Notes under the pieces: model-generated | Seen by the model: the letters and a program-made list of their open reading frames with translations, nothing else | Told to the model about the DNA's origin: nothing | Databases searched by the model: none | Translations under genes and position numbers: made by a program | Assembly: GCA_015068605.1 (NCBI GenBank) | Contig: SVKF01000003.1 | Span: 1 to 64,000 of the forward strand | DNA length: 64,000 nucleotides | Origin: Oscillospiraceae bacterium | GTDB lineage: Bacteria; Bacillota; Clostridia; Monoglobales; Monoglobaceae | Direction of reading: 5' to 3' | In this document: positions 42,559-51,320 of the stretch, in pieces | Layout: the number at the start of each line of letters is the position of its first letter | Position numbering within the stretch: position 1 is the first letter of the stretch

Positions 42559-45500
42559 ATGAATTTAGTTATCGGAAAAGGAAAACGCATAGTTTCTTTG
42601 CTGATATGCGCTTTAATGATGCTTAATCTTTGCTGTATATCTTATGCGGCAACAGAAACAGCTGATGTTAAGATGCTTTGGGCGAGTGACTTTGCAGGTG
42701 AATGGAAAACTGTTGATGTCAGTTCAGTGATTTTTGAAAAGTCGGCTATTGAGCCCGGTGATGAGATTATCAGATATTTTGATGTTCAAAATACGGGTGA
42801 TCTTGCGATTTCTTATGCGCTTGATTTTATTATCGCAGAGGGAATTGACACGACCTTATCGAGTGCGGTTGATGTTTATGTTAAAGAAGATATTGCAGGG
42901 AATACTGCAGTTTCCGATATGACAAAGGTCGGCACTCTTGCGGAAGTTCTTGCTGAGAAAACTCTTTCAACGGGAAAAATCAGCCCTGAGGGTGAAGACA
43001 GTGCAGAGGGCTTTTCGAGTGTGTCAAGAAAAATCGCGGTTGCTCTTAAAATGCAGGACACAACCGAGTATTTCGGAAAAACATTAAGCGGCTTTAAGCT
43101 TCAGCTTACAGCGGAGGAAACTGACTATACATATAAACAGGTGGAAAAATTCTCTGTTAAATTCCCGAATACCGATAAATATTTATATAGAGTGGGTAAC
43201 AAAAATACCGTTGCTCTTGGTTCGTTGTTTGCAAACGACAATGTAATCGGAACCGCAAATGTTACTGTTGAAAATATAAGCGGTGATGCAAACGGCTCAT
43301 ATTCAGCGAATACATCCGACTGGGCAAAGGGCACAATTCAGTTCACGGGGACAGGCTCTGTTAAAGTGACAATTGACGATGATGGCAGAAAAACTGCACC
43401 AACAACTCTTTATCTTGAGGTTATTGACGCTGAGAACGCAACATCTGCAGCATCTGCTAAATCTAACAATGTTGTTCTTTTAAATGATGTTAACTTTGGT
43501 ACGCTTTCTGTTGAAAATGGCTACACTCTTTACGGTAACGGTTTTACGATGACTTGCTCAAGCGACCAGGCTACACAAGAAATTGATTATTCCTTTGTAA
43601 AGCTTGACAATGGAACACTTGATAATGTCAGAGTTGTTGTTCCTAATTTCTCATATTCTATTCTTTACGACTCGAATAAAAAGGATAGTGGAAACCCGTA
43701 TTATCAGCCTACAGGAACAACGGATGTAAATGACAGGTATTGGTATAATATGAGAAGTGCTATAACAGCTGATGGAGACAGTAAGATTCTCAATTCCTAT
43801 GTTTCAGGCGGTCGTGCGGCTGTTTACGCAATGAGTGGAAATCTTTTAATAGATAATACAACTATTTATGGTGGTGCTACGGCAAATATTCATGTTACCG
43901 CGGCGAAGGATTTGGTATTAAAAGATTCGGTTTTAGTTCAAAAACCGATTCAGGCAACTGTTCATGATACATCTAAAACGGTTATGGGGCTCAGTATAAT
44001 TGCACAATGTGATGGAAATACAGGAGAAGCTGTACCGATTACAATTGAAGGTGATTTTGTTCAATATGCATGGGTGAATAGTGAATATAAGTCATATGTT
44101 CCAAGTTCCGGTTCAAGCCTTGTAGATGCAGCGTTTTCTAAAACTGCATATCTTCACTCAATAACCTATCCTGATGGCGAAACAAGAGATTCTTTGAATC
44201 TTGGTATACTGTATATGCCGGCTGATTCAAACGGAAGTGTGAGTGCACCGTCTAATATTACAGATAACAGAGTAAATAAAACCGATATTCCTTATGAATC
44301 CGTTAAGGTTTCGGCAGGGCTTGCTTCTGCTTATGTATATTCTTATAAAAATACAAACGGAACAGCGGAAAAATTTAAATCAGTGCCTGATTACGTTTCC
44401 ACGGCTCAAGGGAAGATTGCCGGTGTTGTTAATTATGATGATTCGGTAAGCGGAGTTGTTTATACAACGTTCTTTGACACATCAAATGGATTGATGTCAA
44501 AGCTTACAGTTGATCTTGATGCCGTAGGCACGTATGATTTTAAATTCTCAGATTTTAAGGTTATGAAATATGGCAGAGAATTGAGTTTTACGGTTAAGGA
44601 TTCTAACGGAATTGTGATTGATAAATCTCAAACGATAAGCCTTACTGATTCAACAGTTCTTGGTTATGTGTTAGAGATAAATGATAATTTATCGTATGAT
44701 AAAAATGGTGTTATTGTTGTCGGAAGTGATTCAATAAGTGAATATGATTTGACAGTTGTTGCAACCAAAACTTCGATTAATCCGCCTGAATTTGTAACAG
44801 CAAACTTTACGCAAGACGACCCGTTGATATGCGTAAAGAGTAAAGATGGTGACTGGACGGCAGCGTTTCCGGCATCTCTTGATGGGATAGATATTAAGTA
44901 TTGGAGTGTTGCTGAAAAAACATATAAAACAGTTAATATCGGAAGCTTGATGCCTACGTCTACAGGGAAAGCAAATGGGACAAATAACTATTGGGAATAT
45001 AAGGCGCCAAATAATGACTTTACATTAAAAATAACAGGAAGCACTGTTAAGGATTCAGTATATACCATGCCTGTTGTTGTAGATAATAGCGGGAAAAAGA
45101 TGTATTTTGTTATGTCATCGACGGATGCATATGTAAGTACAAAAACTGCGGCAAGAGCTAATACTCTTACCTATACATTTACTGATAATAATGGTGGAAA
45201 GGCAGAAAAAACCAAGAGCTGGACAGTTAATCGAGCAGATTACAGCTCAAAACAGTATTCTTACAGTGACTTTGTGAACGGAACTTTAAAAGAAGCGAGT
45301 AGTGGTTGTCTTGTTGAAGGCACACGTATAACACTTGCTGATGGAAGTCAGAAAGCCATTGAAGACCTTCATATAGGCGATGAGCTGATGGCGTGGGATT
45401 TCTTTGAAGGTAAGTATGTTTCAGCACCACTTTCTATCATTATTGACCACGGCAAAACGGATTATGAAATAATCACGTTGAAATTTGATGACGGAACAGA

Positions 45501-46611
45501 ACTCAAAGTATCGGTATATCACGGATTATATAATGCGGATTTAAGAAAATCTGTTGTTATTGACACAAATACGGTTGCGAACTATGTTGGTGACCATTTT
45601 GCAAAGAAAAACGGAACAGCTAAACTCGTTGATTATGAAATCACAACGGAAAGTGTTTCCAGCTATTCATTAGCGACGGCTGTATACTATAACTGTATCG
45701 CAGATGATTTCTTTACGGTAACTCCTGACCCTGTTGATGGATGGTATGATTACTTTGAAATAGATGAAAATATGAAATATGTTCAAAGTTCCGTTGAGGA
45801 AAATATTGCAAAATATGGTCTTTACACCTACGCAGATTTTGAAGATTATTTGACGTATGAAGAATTTGTGGCGTTTAATTGTCCTTATCTTAAGATTGTT
45901 GTTGGAAAAGGATATTTCACATTTGAAGATATTCTTGGTCAGATTGAACTTTGGGGATTGGGCTTTACAGAAAACAAGAATCCTGATGTAATCCTTCCGG
46001 GTGGCAACAGCGGAGTTATGCCTATGAGTGATGAGGCGGAGATTATTACCATAACTTCCGGCGAAAACTCAATTTCAACTGCAACTTACGGGATAACTGT
46101 GGCTGCAGGTGAGACAGTTGTTGAAAACGGAAACTATGCGATAACAGCTGATGAGGTTGAGCTTAAATTTACTGCAACAGGTGACGCAAAATCCCGTTAT
46201 GCAAAAATTACTCTTGACGGGGATGTTTATTACACCAAGGCTTTGGCGGTAAGCGAAGAAACAACGGTTACAATCAAAAATGCAAATGGACAGACCGTAA
46301 CGGTTGAGGTTATATACGGTACACATGAAAATGAAACTGTATCGGTTATAGATTTGGGAACATTCACATATACTGTTGACGGAGCAAGTGTGACATTCTC
46401 AAACACAACAAAATATGACATAACAAACGGATTTGATGTTTATATTGCGATTTTCGGCGAGAATAACCAGCTTCTTGATATTGCGAAGAAGTCCTATGAA
46501 ACCTTCGGAGCAAAAACAACAGATACCTTTGCGCCGGTTCTTAAAGAAACAGCAGGAACAATTAGAACATTTATCTGGAAATTTGGAACAATGATTCCGT
46601 ATTTTAACTAA
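42559..46611 (+). CDS. Large secreted surface protein with internal Hint domain
   Basis: A 1350-residue secreted protein. ATG 42559 follows AAGGAGAG and opens a signal peptide ending SYA-A (about residue 32). The N-terminal part is beta-rich (DIIRYFDVQNTGDLAISYALDF resembles a TasA/camelysin-like opening), followed by a region with parallel-beta-like repeats (about 300-560). Residues about 917-1056 form a Hint (Hedgehog/intein) domain: it starts SSGCLVEGTRITLADGSQKAIEDLHIGDELM with Cys917, has LKVSVYHGLYN with His988, and ends near VYYNCIADDFFTVTP. About 290 residues follow, ending in FIWKFGTMIPYF. Such Hint domains can cleave or splice their host. No SLH repeats are present. Function is unknown. 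Confidence 0.8.
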   Translation: MNLVIGKGKRIVSLLICALMMLNLCCISYAATETADVKMLWASDFAGEWKTVDVSSVIFEKSAIEPGDEIIRYFDVQNTGDLAISYALDFIIAEGIDTTLSSAVDVYVKEDIAGNTAVSDMTKVGTLAEVLAEKTLSTGKISPEGEDSAEGFSSVSRKIAVALKMQDTTEYFGKTLSGFKLQLTAEETDYTYKQVEKFSVKFPNTDKYLYRVGNKNTVALGSLFANDNVIGTANVTVENISGDANGSYSANTSDWAKGTIQFTGTGSVKVTIDDDGRKTAPTTLYLEVIDAENATSAASAKSNNVVLLNDVNFGTLSVENGYTLYGNGFTMTCSSDQATQEIDYSFVKLDNGTLDNVRVVVPNFSYSILYDSNKKDSGNPYYQPTGTTDVNDRYWYNMRSAITADGDSKILNSYVSGGRAAVYAMSGNLLIDNTTIYGGATANIHVTAAKDLVLKDSVLVQKPIQATVHDTSKTVMGLSIIAQCDGNTGEAVPITIEGDFVQYAWVNSEYKSYVPSSGSSLVDAAFSKTAYLHSITYPDGETRDSLNLGILYMPADSNGSVSAPSNITDNRVNKTDIPYESVKVSAGLASAYVYSYKNTNGTAEKFKSVPDYVSTAQGKIAGVVNYDDSVSGVVYTTFFDTSNGLMSKLTVDLDAVGTYDFKFSDFKVMKYGRELSFTVKDSNGIVIDKSQTISLTDSTVLGYVLEINDNLSYDKNGVIVVGSDSISEYDLTVVATKTSINPPEFVTANFTQDDPLICVKSKDGDWTAAFPASLDGIDIKYWSVAEKTYKTVNIGSLMPTSTGKANGTNNYWEYKAPNNDFTLKITGSTVKDSVYTMPVVVDNSGKKMYFVMSSTDAYVSTKTAARANTLTYTFTDNNGGKAEKTKSWTVNRADYSSKQYSYSDFVNGTLKEASSGCLVEGTRITLADGSQKAIEDLHIGDELMAWDFFEGKYVSAPLSIIIDHGKTDYEIITLKFDDGTELKVSVYHGLYNADLRKSVVIDTNTVANYVGDHFAKKNGTAKLVDYEITTESVSSYSLATAVYYNCIADDFFTVTPDPVDGWYDYFEIDENMKYVQSSVEENIAKYGLYTYADFEDYLTYEEFVAFNCPYLKIVVGKGYFTFEDILGQIELWGLGFTENKNPDVILPGGNSGVMPMSDEAEIITITSGENSISTATYGITVAAGETVVENGNYAITADEVELKFTATGDAKSRYAKITLDGDVYYTKALAVSEETTVTIKNANGQTVTVEVIYGTHENETVSVIDLGTFTYTVDGASVTFSNTTKYDITNGFDVYIAIFGENNQLLDIAKKSYETFGAKTTDTFAPVLKETAGTIRTFIWKFGTMIPYFN

Positions 46612-46618
46612 ACGATTA

Positions 46619-46652
46619 ACAAAAGCGACTTCGGTCGCTTTTGTGCGTTTTT
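46619..46652 (+). terminator. Intrinsic terminator of the Hint-domain gene
   Basis: ACAAAAGCGAC-TTCG-GTCGCTTTTGT with a stable TTCG tetraloop, followed by GCGTTTTTG. Confidence 0.85.
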
Positions 46653-46694
46653 GGGGTATGTCGAATTTTGTTGGAGAAAAATTTAAAAAATACA

Positions 46695-46723
46695 TTGACA
46701 AAAAGTAAACAATGTGGTATAAT
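46695..46723 (+). promoter_or_regulatory. Consensus SigA promoter of the dockerin-SLH gene
   Basis: TTGACA (46695-46700) and TATAAT (46718-46723) with a 17-bp spacer, 75 bases before the start at 46799. Confidence 0.8.
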
Positions 46724-46798
46724 TTATGATACACTTGTGGAATTGTGTGTATATTTAAAAACGTTAGGCGATTTTCACAAAAGTGTGGAGGAAAAATT

Positions 46799-48880
46799 AT
46801 GAAAAAGTACAAAATTATTAAGCTTTTTGCATTGTTAATTGCTATATGTATGGTATGTGTCAGCATGGGGGTTATTCCGGTTTTTGCATCAAGCCCTGAA
46901 ATTGTTTTGGAGGATTATACGGCGTATGACCCGACAACTCTTGAAGGTGAAGCGAAAATAAGAGTCGGAATTAAAGGCCTTTCCGACAATGCATCAATTC
47001 TTCAGACCGGCTTGAATTTTAACGGAAATATGAAATATAAAGGGATAACCTTTTTAAAGGGAGAAGATAATCTTCCGCTGTGTTACAGAAATTATCCCAA
47101 TGCGGCTCTTGCCAATAACGATAAATTTTTAATGCCCAGCATAATTTCAAGCACGCCTCTTGAATATGCTATAGATGAAAATGGAATTTCCTATCTTTTT
47201 ATCCTTACCTTTGAAAAAGATAAAAATATAAGCATTGCTGACTCAAGCTTGTCAGTTGAGGTGGATGGTTCTTCAACATTTTATATGAAGGATTTAAAAG
47301 AGAAGAAATCGATTTCCGCAGGGGAAAGTGTTGAGGCTAAAGCCAGTGCATCGTCAAAAAGTTCAAAGGTTGCGTCGGTTAGACTTGATATGAGCGGATT
47401 TCCGACCTTCTGCTGGGGTGCGAACAGTAATGCATCCTATGCAGGAAGTGAGGTATTTGTTAAGCTTACAAGTGAGGATACTGAAGGGTATACGGTTTAT
47501 ACAGAGCTTAACTGTGCAAACATTTCAAAGGGTGGACACAGAGAAAGTGGCTCTGCCCCTGTATTTACGGTGACAAACACAGTTCTTGATGATAATTATA
47601 CAGTTGAAATTTCCGGTGCCGGATTTGTGACAAAGGTTTACGAGGGAGTTTCCTTTGATGAGACCTTGGTTATAACAAATGCGGAATTTGTTCCGGGGGA
47701 TGTCAACGGTGACGATGTTGTTGACGCAACTGATAAAGCTCTTGTTCAAGAAGCTATTGATAACAAAGCAACAGAGGAAATTATTGAAAAAGCGGATTTC
47801 AACCGTGACGGCGCTGTTGACGACAAGGATATGACTGTTTTTGCAAATATTGAGTCGGATTCCGATGTGTCAAATGCGACTGTGCCTGCTAAACCGAATA
47901 AGCCGACAGTAAATGGCGGCGCAAAGAAGATTACGGTAAGCTGGTCTGCTCCGAATAACGGCGGTGCTGATATTACTGGGTATGTTATAAAATACGGAAC
48001 AAGTTCATCAAAGCTTGATAAAACAAAAACAATTTCAAATGCCAATGCGAAAAGCGAGACTATTTCAGGTCTTTCGGCAGATACGACATATTATGTGCAG
48101 ATTGCGGCAATAAACGAAAAGGGAACAGGTGAGTTTTCCGATATAGCCAGTGCTAAAACTGACGAAGAATCCACTAACACCGGTGGCGGTGGTGGAGGCG
48201 GCGGCGGTGGCGGCGGCGGTGGCGGTGGCGGCTCCTCAAAGGAGGACAAAACCGACGACAAAGACGATGCCGACAACAAGCAGGAAACTAACGATAAGGT
48301 CGATGAAGATAATGAAACAAAGCCTTCGACAAGCAAAAGCTTCACAGACCTTAACGGATATAGCTGGGCAGAAGAATCCATATATATGCTCAAAGAGCTT
48401 GGTATAATCAGCGGAACAACGGAGAGCACCTATGCTCCGGCTCAGAATATAAGACGAGGCGACTTCATTCTTATTCTCACAAGAATGCTTGGAATTGAAG
48501 AAGAATTTAGCCAAAACTTTGCCGATGTTGTGCCGGGAAGTTATTACTATGATGCAATCGGAAGTGCCAAAGCGGCAGGAATTGCAACGGGTGATGGCGT
48601 AAACTTTATGCCAAATAACCCCATTACCAGACAGGAGCTTATAACCCTTGCGTATCGTGCGTTTTCTAATGCAGGATATATAAGCGGTGGAGATTTGACG
48701 GTTCTTGATGAGTTCAATGATAAGGCGCTCATTTCCGATTTTGCAAAAAATGCGATGGCATCAATGGTTGAAGCCGGAATTATCAAGGGGAGTGACGGAA
48801 ATGTTAATCCTTGGGGAAATGCAACAAGAGCCGAGGTCGCTGTTATGTGTGCAAGACTTGTTGCACTTATGAATAAGTAA
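46799..48880 (+). CDS. Dockerin-FN3-polyglycine-SLH surface protein
   Basis: A 693-residue secreted protein. ATG 46799 has GGAGG eight bases upstream; the longer frame from 46745 lacks a site. The signal peptide ends about VFA-S (residue 30). Residues 31-190 form a beta-sandwich that loosely resembles a cohesin or CBM fold. A type I dockerin lies at about 299-350 with two calcium loops, DVNGDDVVDATD and DFNRDGAVDDKD. An FN3 module (about 364-457), a run of 17 Gly (about 461-477), a highly charged stretch and three SLH repeats (about 512-693) follow. Dockerin and SLH in one chain would anchor this protein to the wall while binding a cohesin partner, or be used in self-assembly. No clear cohesin gene is in the window. 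Confidence 0.85.
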   Translation: MKKYKIIKLFALLIAICMVCVSMGVIPVFASSPEIVLEDYTAYDPTTLEGEAKIRVGIKGLSDNASILQTGLNFNGNMKYKGITFLKGEDNLPLCYRNYPNAALANNDKFLMPSIISSTPLEYAIDENGISYLFILTFEKDKNISIADSSLSVEVDGSSTFYMKDLKEKKSISAGESVEAKASASSKSSKVASVRLDMSGFPTFCWGANSNASYAGSEVFVKLTSEDTEGYTVYTELNCANISKGGHRESGSAPVFTVTNTVLDDNYTVEISGAGFVTKVYEGVSFDETLVITNAEFVPGDVNGDDVVDATDKALVQEAIDNKATEEIIEKADFNRDGAVDDKDMTVFANIESDSDVSNATVPAKPNKPTVNGGAKKITVSWSAPNNGGADITGYVIKYGTSSSKLDKTKTISNANAKSETISGLSADTTYYVQIAAINEKGTGEFSDIASAKTDEESTNTGGGGGGGGGGGGGGGGGSSKEDKTDDKDDADNKQETNDKVDEDNETKPSTSKSFTDLNGYSWAEESIYMLKELGIISGTTESTYAPAQNIRRGDFILILTRMLGIEEEFSQNFADVVPGSYYYDAIGSAKAAGIATGDGVNFMPNNPITRQELITLAYRAFSNAGYISGGDLTVLDEFNDKALISDFAKNAMASMVEAGIIKGSDGNVNPWGNATRAEVAVMCARLVALMNK

Positions 48881-48938
48881 AAAATTAAATTTATATAAAA
48901 TGGCGAAAGCCGAAAAAGTAGAAAAGGGGTAAAACCAA

Positions 48939-51197
48939 ATGAATTTTAAGAAGATTTTATCATTGGTTCTTTCTGTTATGATGATTCTTACATCTGTAAG
49001 TGTTTTCGGGACAGAAGAAATCACAACACCGGATGCAGAAGTTCTCAAAACTCAGGTTATCACAGATCTTGATGTTACAGCCGTTCCTGTATACGATTTA
49101 GGTGCAGAAGAAGACTTAACATTAGATTTTGGTATGAGCTTTGAAGCACTTGAAGACTATGAGGATGCTATGGAACAGCCTTATTTCAACTACATTGTTG
49201 ACTTCAAACTTACATTTGATCAGGATGTAACAGCTGTTCTTGCAGGTCAGTATGGTGACTATCCATGGATTGCAATTAAGGCTGAGGAATATACACCTGA
49301 CTTTGTTGGCGGTTTAGCTGCTGATGTTGATGGTATCAAGTTCAATGCTAATGAATCTGTTTTTGTCATGGGCGGACAGGATATTGTTAACGCTAACCTT
49401 ACTTATGATGAAGTAATTTCAGGCGTTCGGAAGTTTGACTGTGGTGTTAAATTTGCTTATAATACACTTTCAGGTACAACAGCTAAGCTTGAACTTGTTA
49501 TGATTCCTACAAAGGTTATTGAACATGAAGGTACACACAGCAATGGTGCTGAAAACGGTTCATGTGATTTCTATAAAGACGGCGTATGCTATGGGTACGA
49601 TAGAGCAGATGCAATTTCTGTTGACACTGTTGAATACACATACAACAAGAATGCTCTTGGTATCAACACAGAAACAACTGATGAAAAGAAAGCTGCAATC
49701 ATTGAAGAAAAGCTTGATGAAATCACTGCTTCTGAAGAAGCTGCTATGGGTGCATTAGACATCATCGCAACACTTCCACAGGATATTAAGGATGCAATCG
49801 CTCCTGAAACAATTGTGGCTATTATCGAAGCTACAGGTGCTGATATTGAAAACGTAACAGATGCAACAGTATTTGAAACTTCAGCTAACGGAACAATAAC
49901 AGTTACAATTAACGAAGCTACTCCTGAAGAAGAGTTTGAAGATTATGACGATGTATATGAAGTTACAGCTACATGTAGCGTAGATGGTCCGGTTGATACA
50001 ACTCCTGCTCCTGTTCTCGTTGCTATCCCTGTTGCAGATGCAAGCCTTGTTTATGCAGTTAAACACCTCCATGATGGTGTTGTTGAAGACCTTCCGTTTG
50101 TTAGAGGTAATGGAGTTATCTACGTTCAGATGAGTAAGTTCTCTCAGATTGCTGTTCTTTCAAACAATGCTCTTCAGACAGGCGAAGCTGAAGTTAAGCT
50201 CGTTGAAAAAGACGCTCCAAGAGGTCAGGCTTGGTTTGATGTTGTTTTAGCCGGTGCTGATGTTGATGCAATCAAGGGCTTCACAGCAGGTTCATTCGTT
50301 GTATCAGTTGACGGTATTACAGACGACAACTTTGATTATGAAATCGTTAATGCTGATGAAGATACAGCAAAGGCAATCGCTATTTCATACAATGCATTAG
50401 ATGCTAAAATCAACGGCGCAAGAGAATATCTCCTTGATGTTCCTGCATTTGATAAGAATGGTGGATATACAGTAGATGTAAACAATGAAGTTGTTCTTGC
50501 AAAGATTATTGTTACAGACTACGAAGATGGCGAAATCTCAATTTCTGATGTAAAGTTCAGACAGTTCGATTACGCACAGGAAGAGGAAAACCTCGAAAAA
50601 GACATTAATGTTGTAAGAGAAACAGGTGCAGCTTATGATATCGAAGTTCCAACTCAGAAGCTCACAATTGAAATTGACTTCAACCATGCAACAGAAACAA
50701 ACAATGAAGCTGAATACCAGGATATGTGGGTTGAAATTATCGATGCTAACGGCGTTGAGACAATAAAGCTTGGTAACGACAACGGCGACGTTGAATATAC
50801 AACAAACAAGTATGTTGTTGAAAAGACAGTTTTAGCTAACACAGACTATGTTATTAACGTAAAGGGTGCAGGTTACAGAACTGCAATCTACAACCTCAAC
50901 ATGGGTGAAGAAGACAGAACATTAAAGTTCTGGAACAACTACAAAGATGGTGCAGTTGTTATGGAATATAACGGTAACAACGAGCTTTCAAATGTTAAGT
51001 ACAATGCTAACTTCTTAGCAGGTGATATCGTTATGGACAGAATCATCGATATTTATGACCTTTCAGCTGTTGTTTCTTACTTTGGCGAAAGAGGAATTAT
51101 CGGTGTTAATGATGACTATGTTAAGTATGACCTTAACCGTGACGGAAACATCGACTCTATCGACGTTTCAATTCTCCTTACATCCTGGGGAAAATAA
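48939..51197 (+). CDS. Secreted protein with C-terminal dockerin
   Basis: A 752-residue secreted protein. The signal peptide is MNFKKILSLVLSVMMILTSV. The body is acidic and beta-rich; about residues 430-560 have a cohesin- or CBM-like pattern (WFDVVLAGADVDAIKGFTAGSFVVSVDGI...VVLAKIIVTDYEDGEISISDVKF). The C-terminus (about 694-752) is a dockerin with loops DIVMDRIIDIYD (Val in place of the usual Asn) and DLNRDGNIDSID. Codon use looks strongly biased, as in the S-layer gene at 6463, suggesting high expression. It follows the dockerin-SLH gene by 58 bases with an AAAGGGG site and could be co-transcribed. No SLH repeats, so attachment would rely on its dockerin. Confidence 0.82.
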   Translation: MNFKKILSLVLSVMMILTSVSVFGTEEITTPDAEVLKTQVITDLDVTAVPVYDLGAEEDLTLDFGMSFEALEDYEDAMEQPYFNYIVDFKLTFDQDVTAVLAGQYGDYPWIAIKAEEYTPDFVGGLAADVDGIKFNANESVFVMGGQDIVNANLTYDEVISGVRKFDCGVKFAYNTLSGTTAKLELVMIPTKVIEHEGTHSNGAENGSCDFYKDGVCYGYDRADAISVDTVEYTYNKNALGINTETTDEKKAAIIEEKLDEITASEEAAMGALDIIATLPQDIKDAIAPETIVAIIEATGADIENVTDATVFETSANGTITVTINEATPEEEFEDYDDVYEVTATCSVDGPVDTTPAPVLVAIPVADASLVYAVKHLHDGVVEDLPFVRGNGVIYVQMSKFSQIAVLSNNALQTGEAEVKLVEKDAPRGQAWFDVVLAGADVDAIKGFTAGSFVVSVDGITDDNFDYEIVNADEDTAKAIAISYNALDAKINGAREYLLDVPAFDKNGGYTVDVNNEVVLAKIIVTDYEDGEISISDVKFRQFDYAQEEENLEKDINVVRETGAAYDIEVPTQKLTIEIDFNHATETNNEAEYQDMWVEIIDANGVETIKLGNDNGDVEYTTNKYVVEKTVLANTDYVINVKGAGYRTAIYNLNMGEEDRTLKFWNNYKDGAVVMEYNGNNELSNVKYNANFLAGDIVMDRIIDIYDLSAVVSYFGERGIIGVNDDYVKYDLNRDGNIDSIDVSILLTSWGK

Positions 51198-51248
51198 AAT
51201 AAAATATTAAAGACAGGTTTTATAGGATGAATTTATCTGTCTTTGGGA

Positions 51249-51295
51249 GAGTGGCTGTTGTTATAGTTAAATTTCAACGGCCACTCTGTGTTTTT
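51249..51295 (+). terminator. Intrinsic terminator after the dockerin protein gene
   Basis: GAGTGGCTGTTG (51249-51260) pairs with CAACGGCCACTC (51275-51286), followed by TGTGTTTTT. A shorter hairpin, AAAGACAG/CTGTCTTT (51209-51244), lies just before it. Confidence 0.75.
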
Positions 51296-51320
51296 AATTA
51301 AGAAAAGAGGGATTAGAAAC

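Noticed and set aside
46890-47370. Definite cohesin domain in the dockerin-SLH protein
   Set aside because: The sandwich pattern is only loosely similar by eye. I could not identify diagnostic cohesin residues, so it is left as a possibility.
48150-48407. Ala/Val-rich plus-strand frame
   Set aside because: This is the alternative reading of the polyglycine and charged linker of the dockerin-SLH protein.
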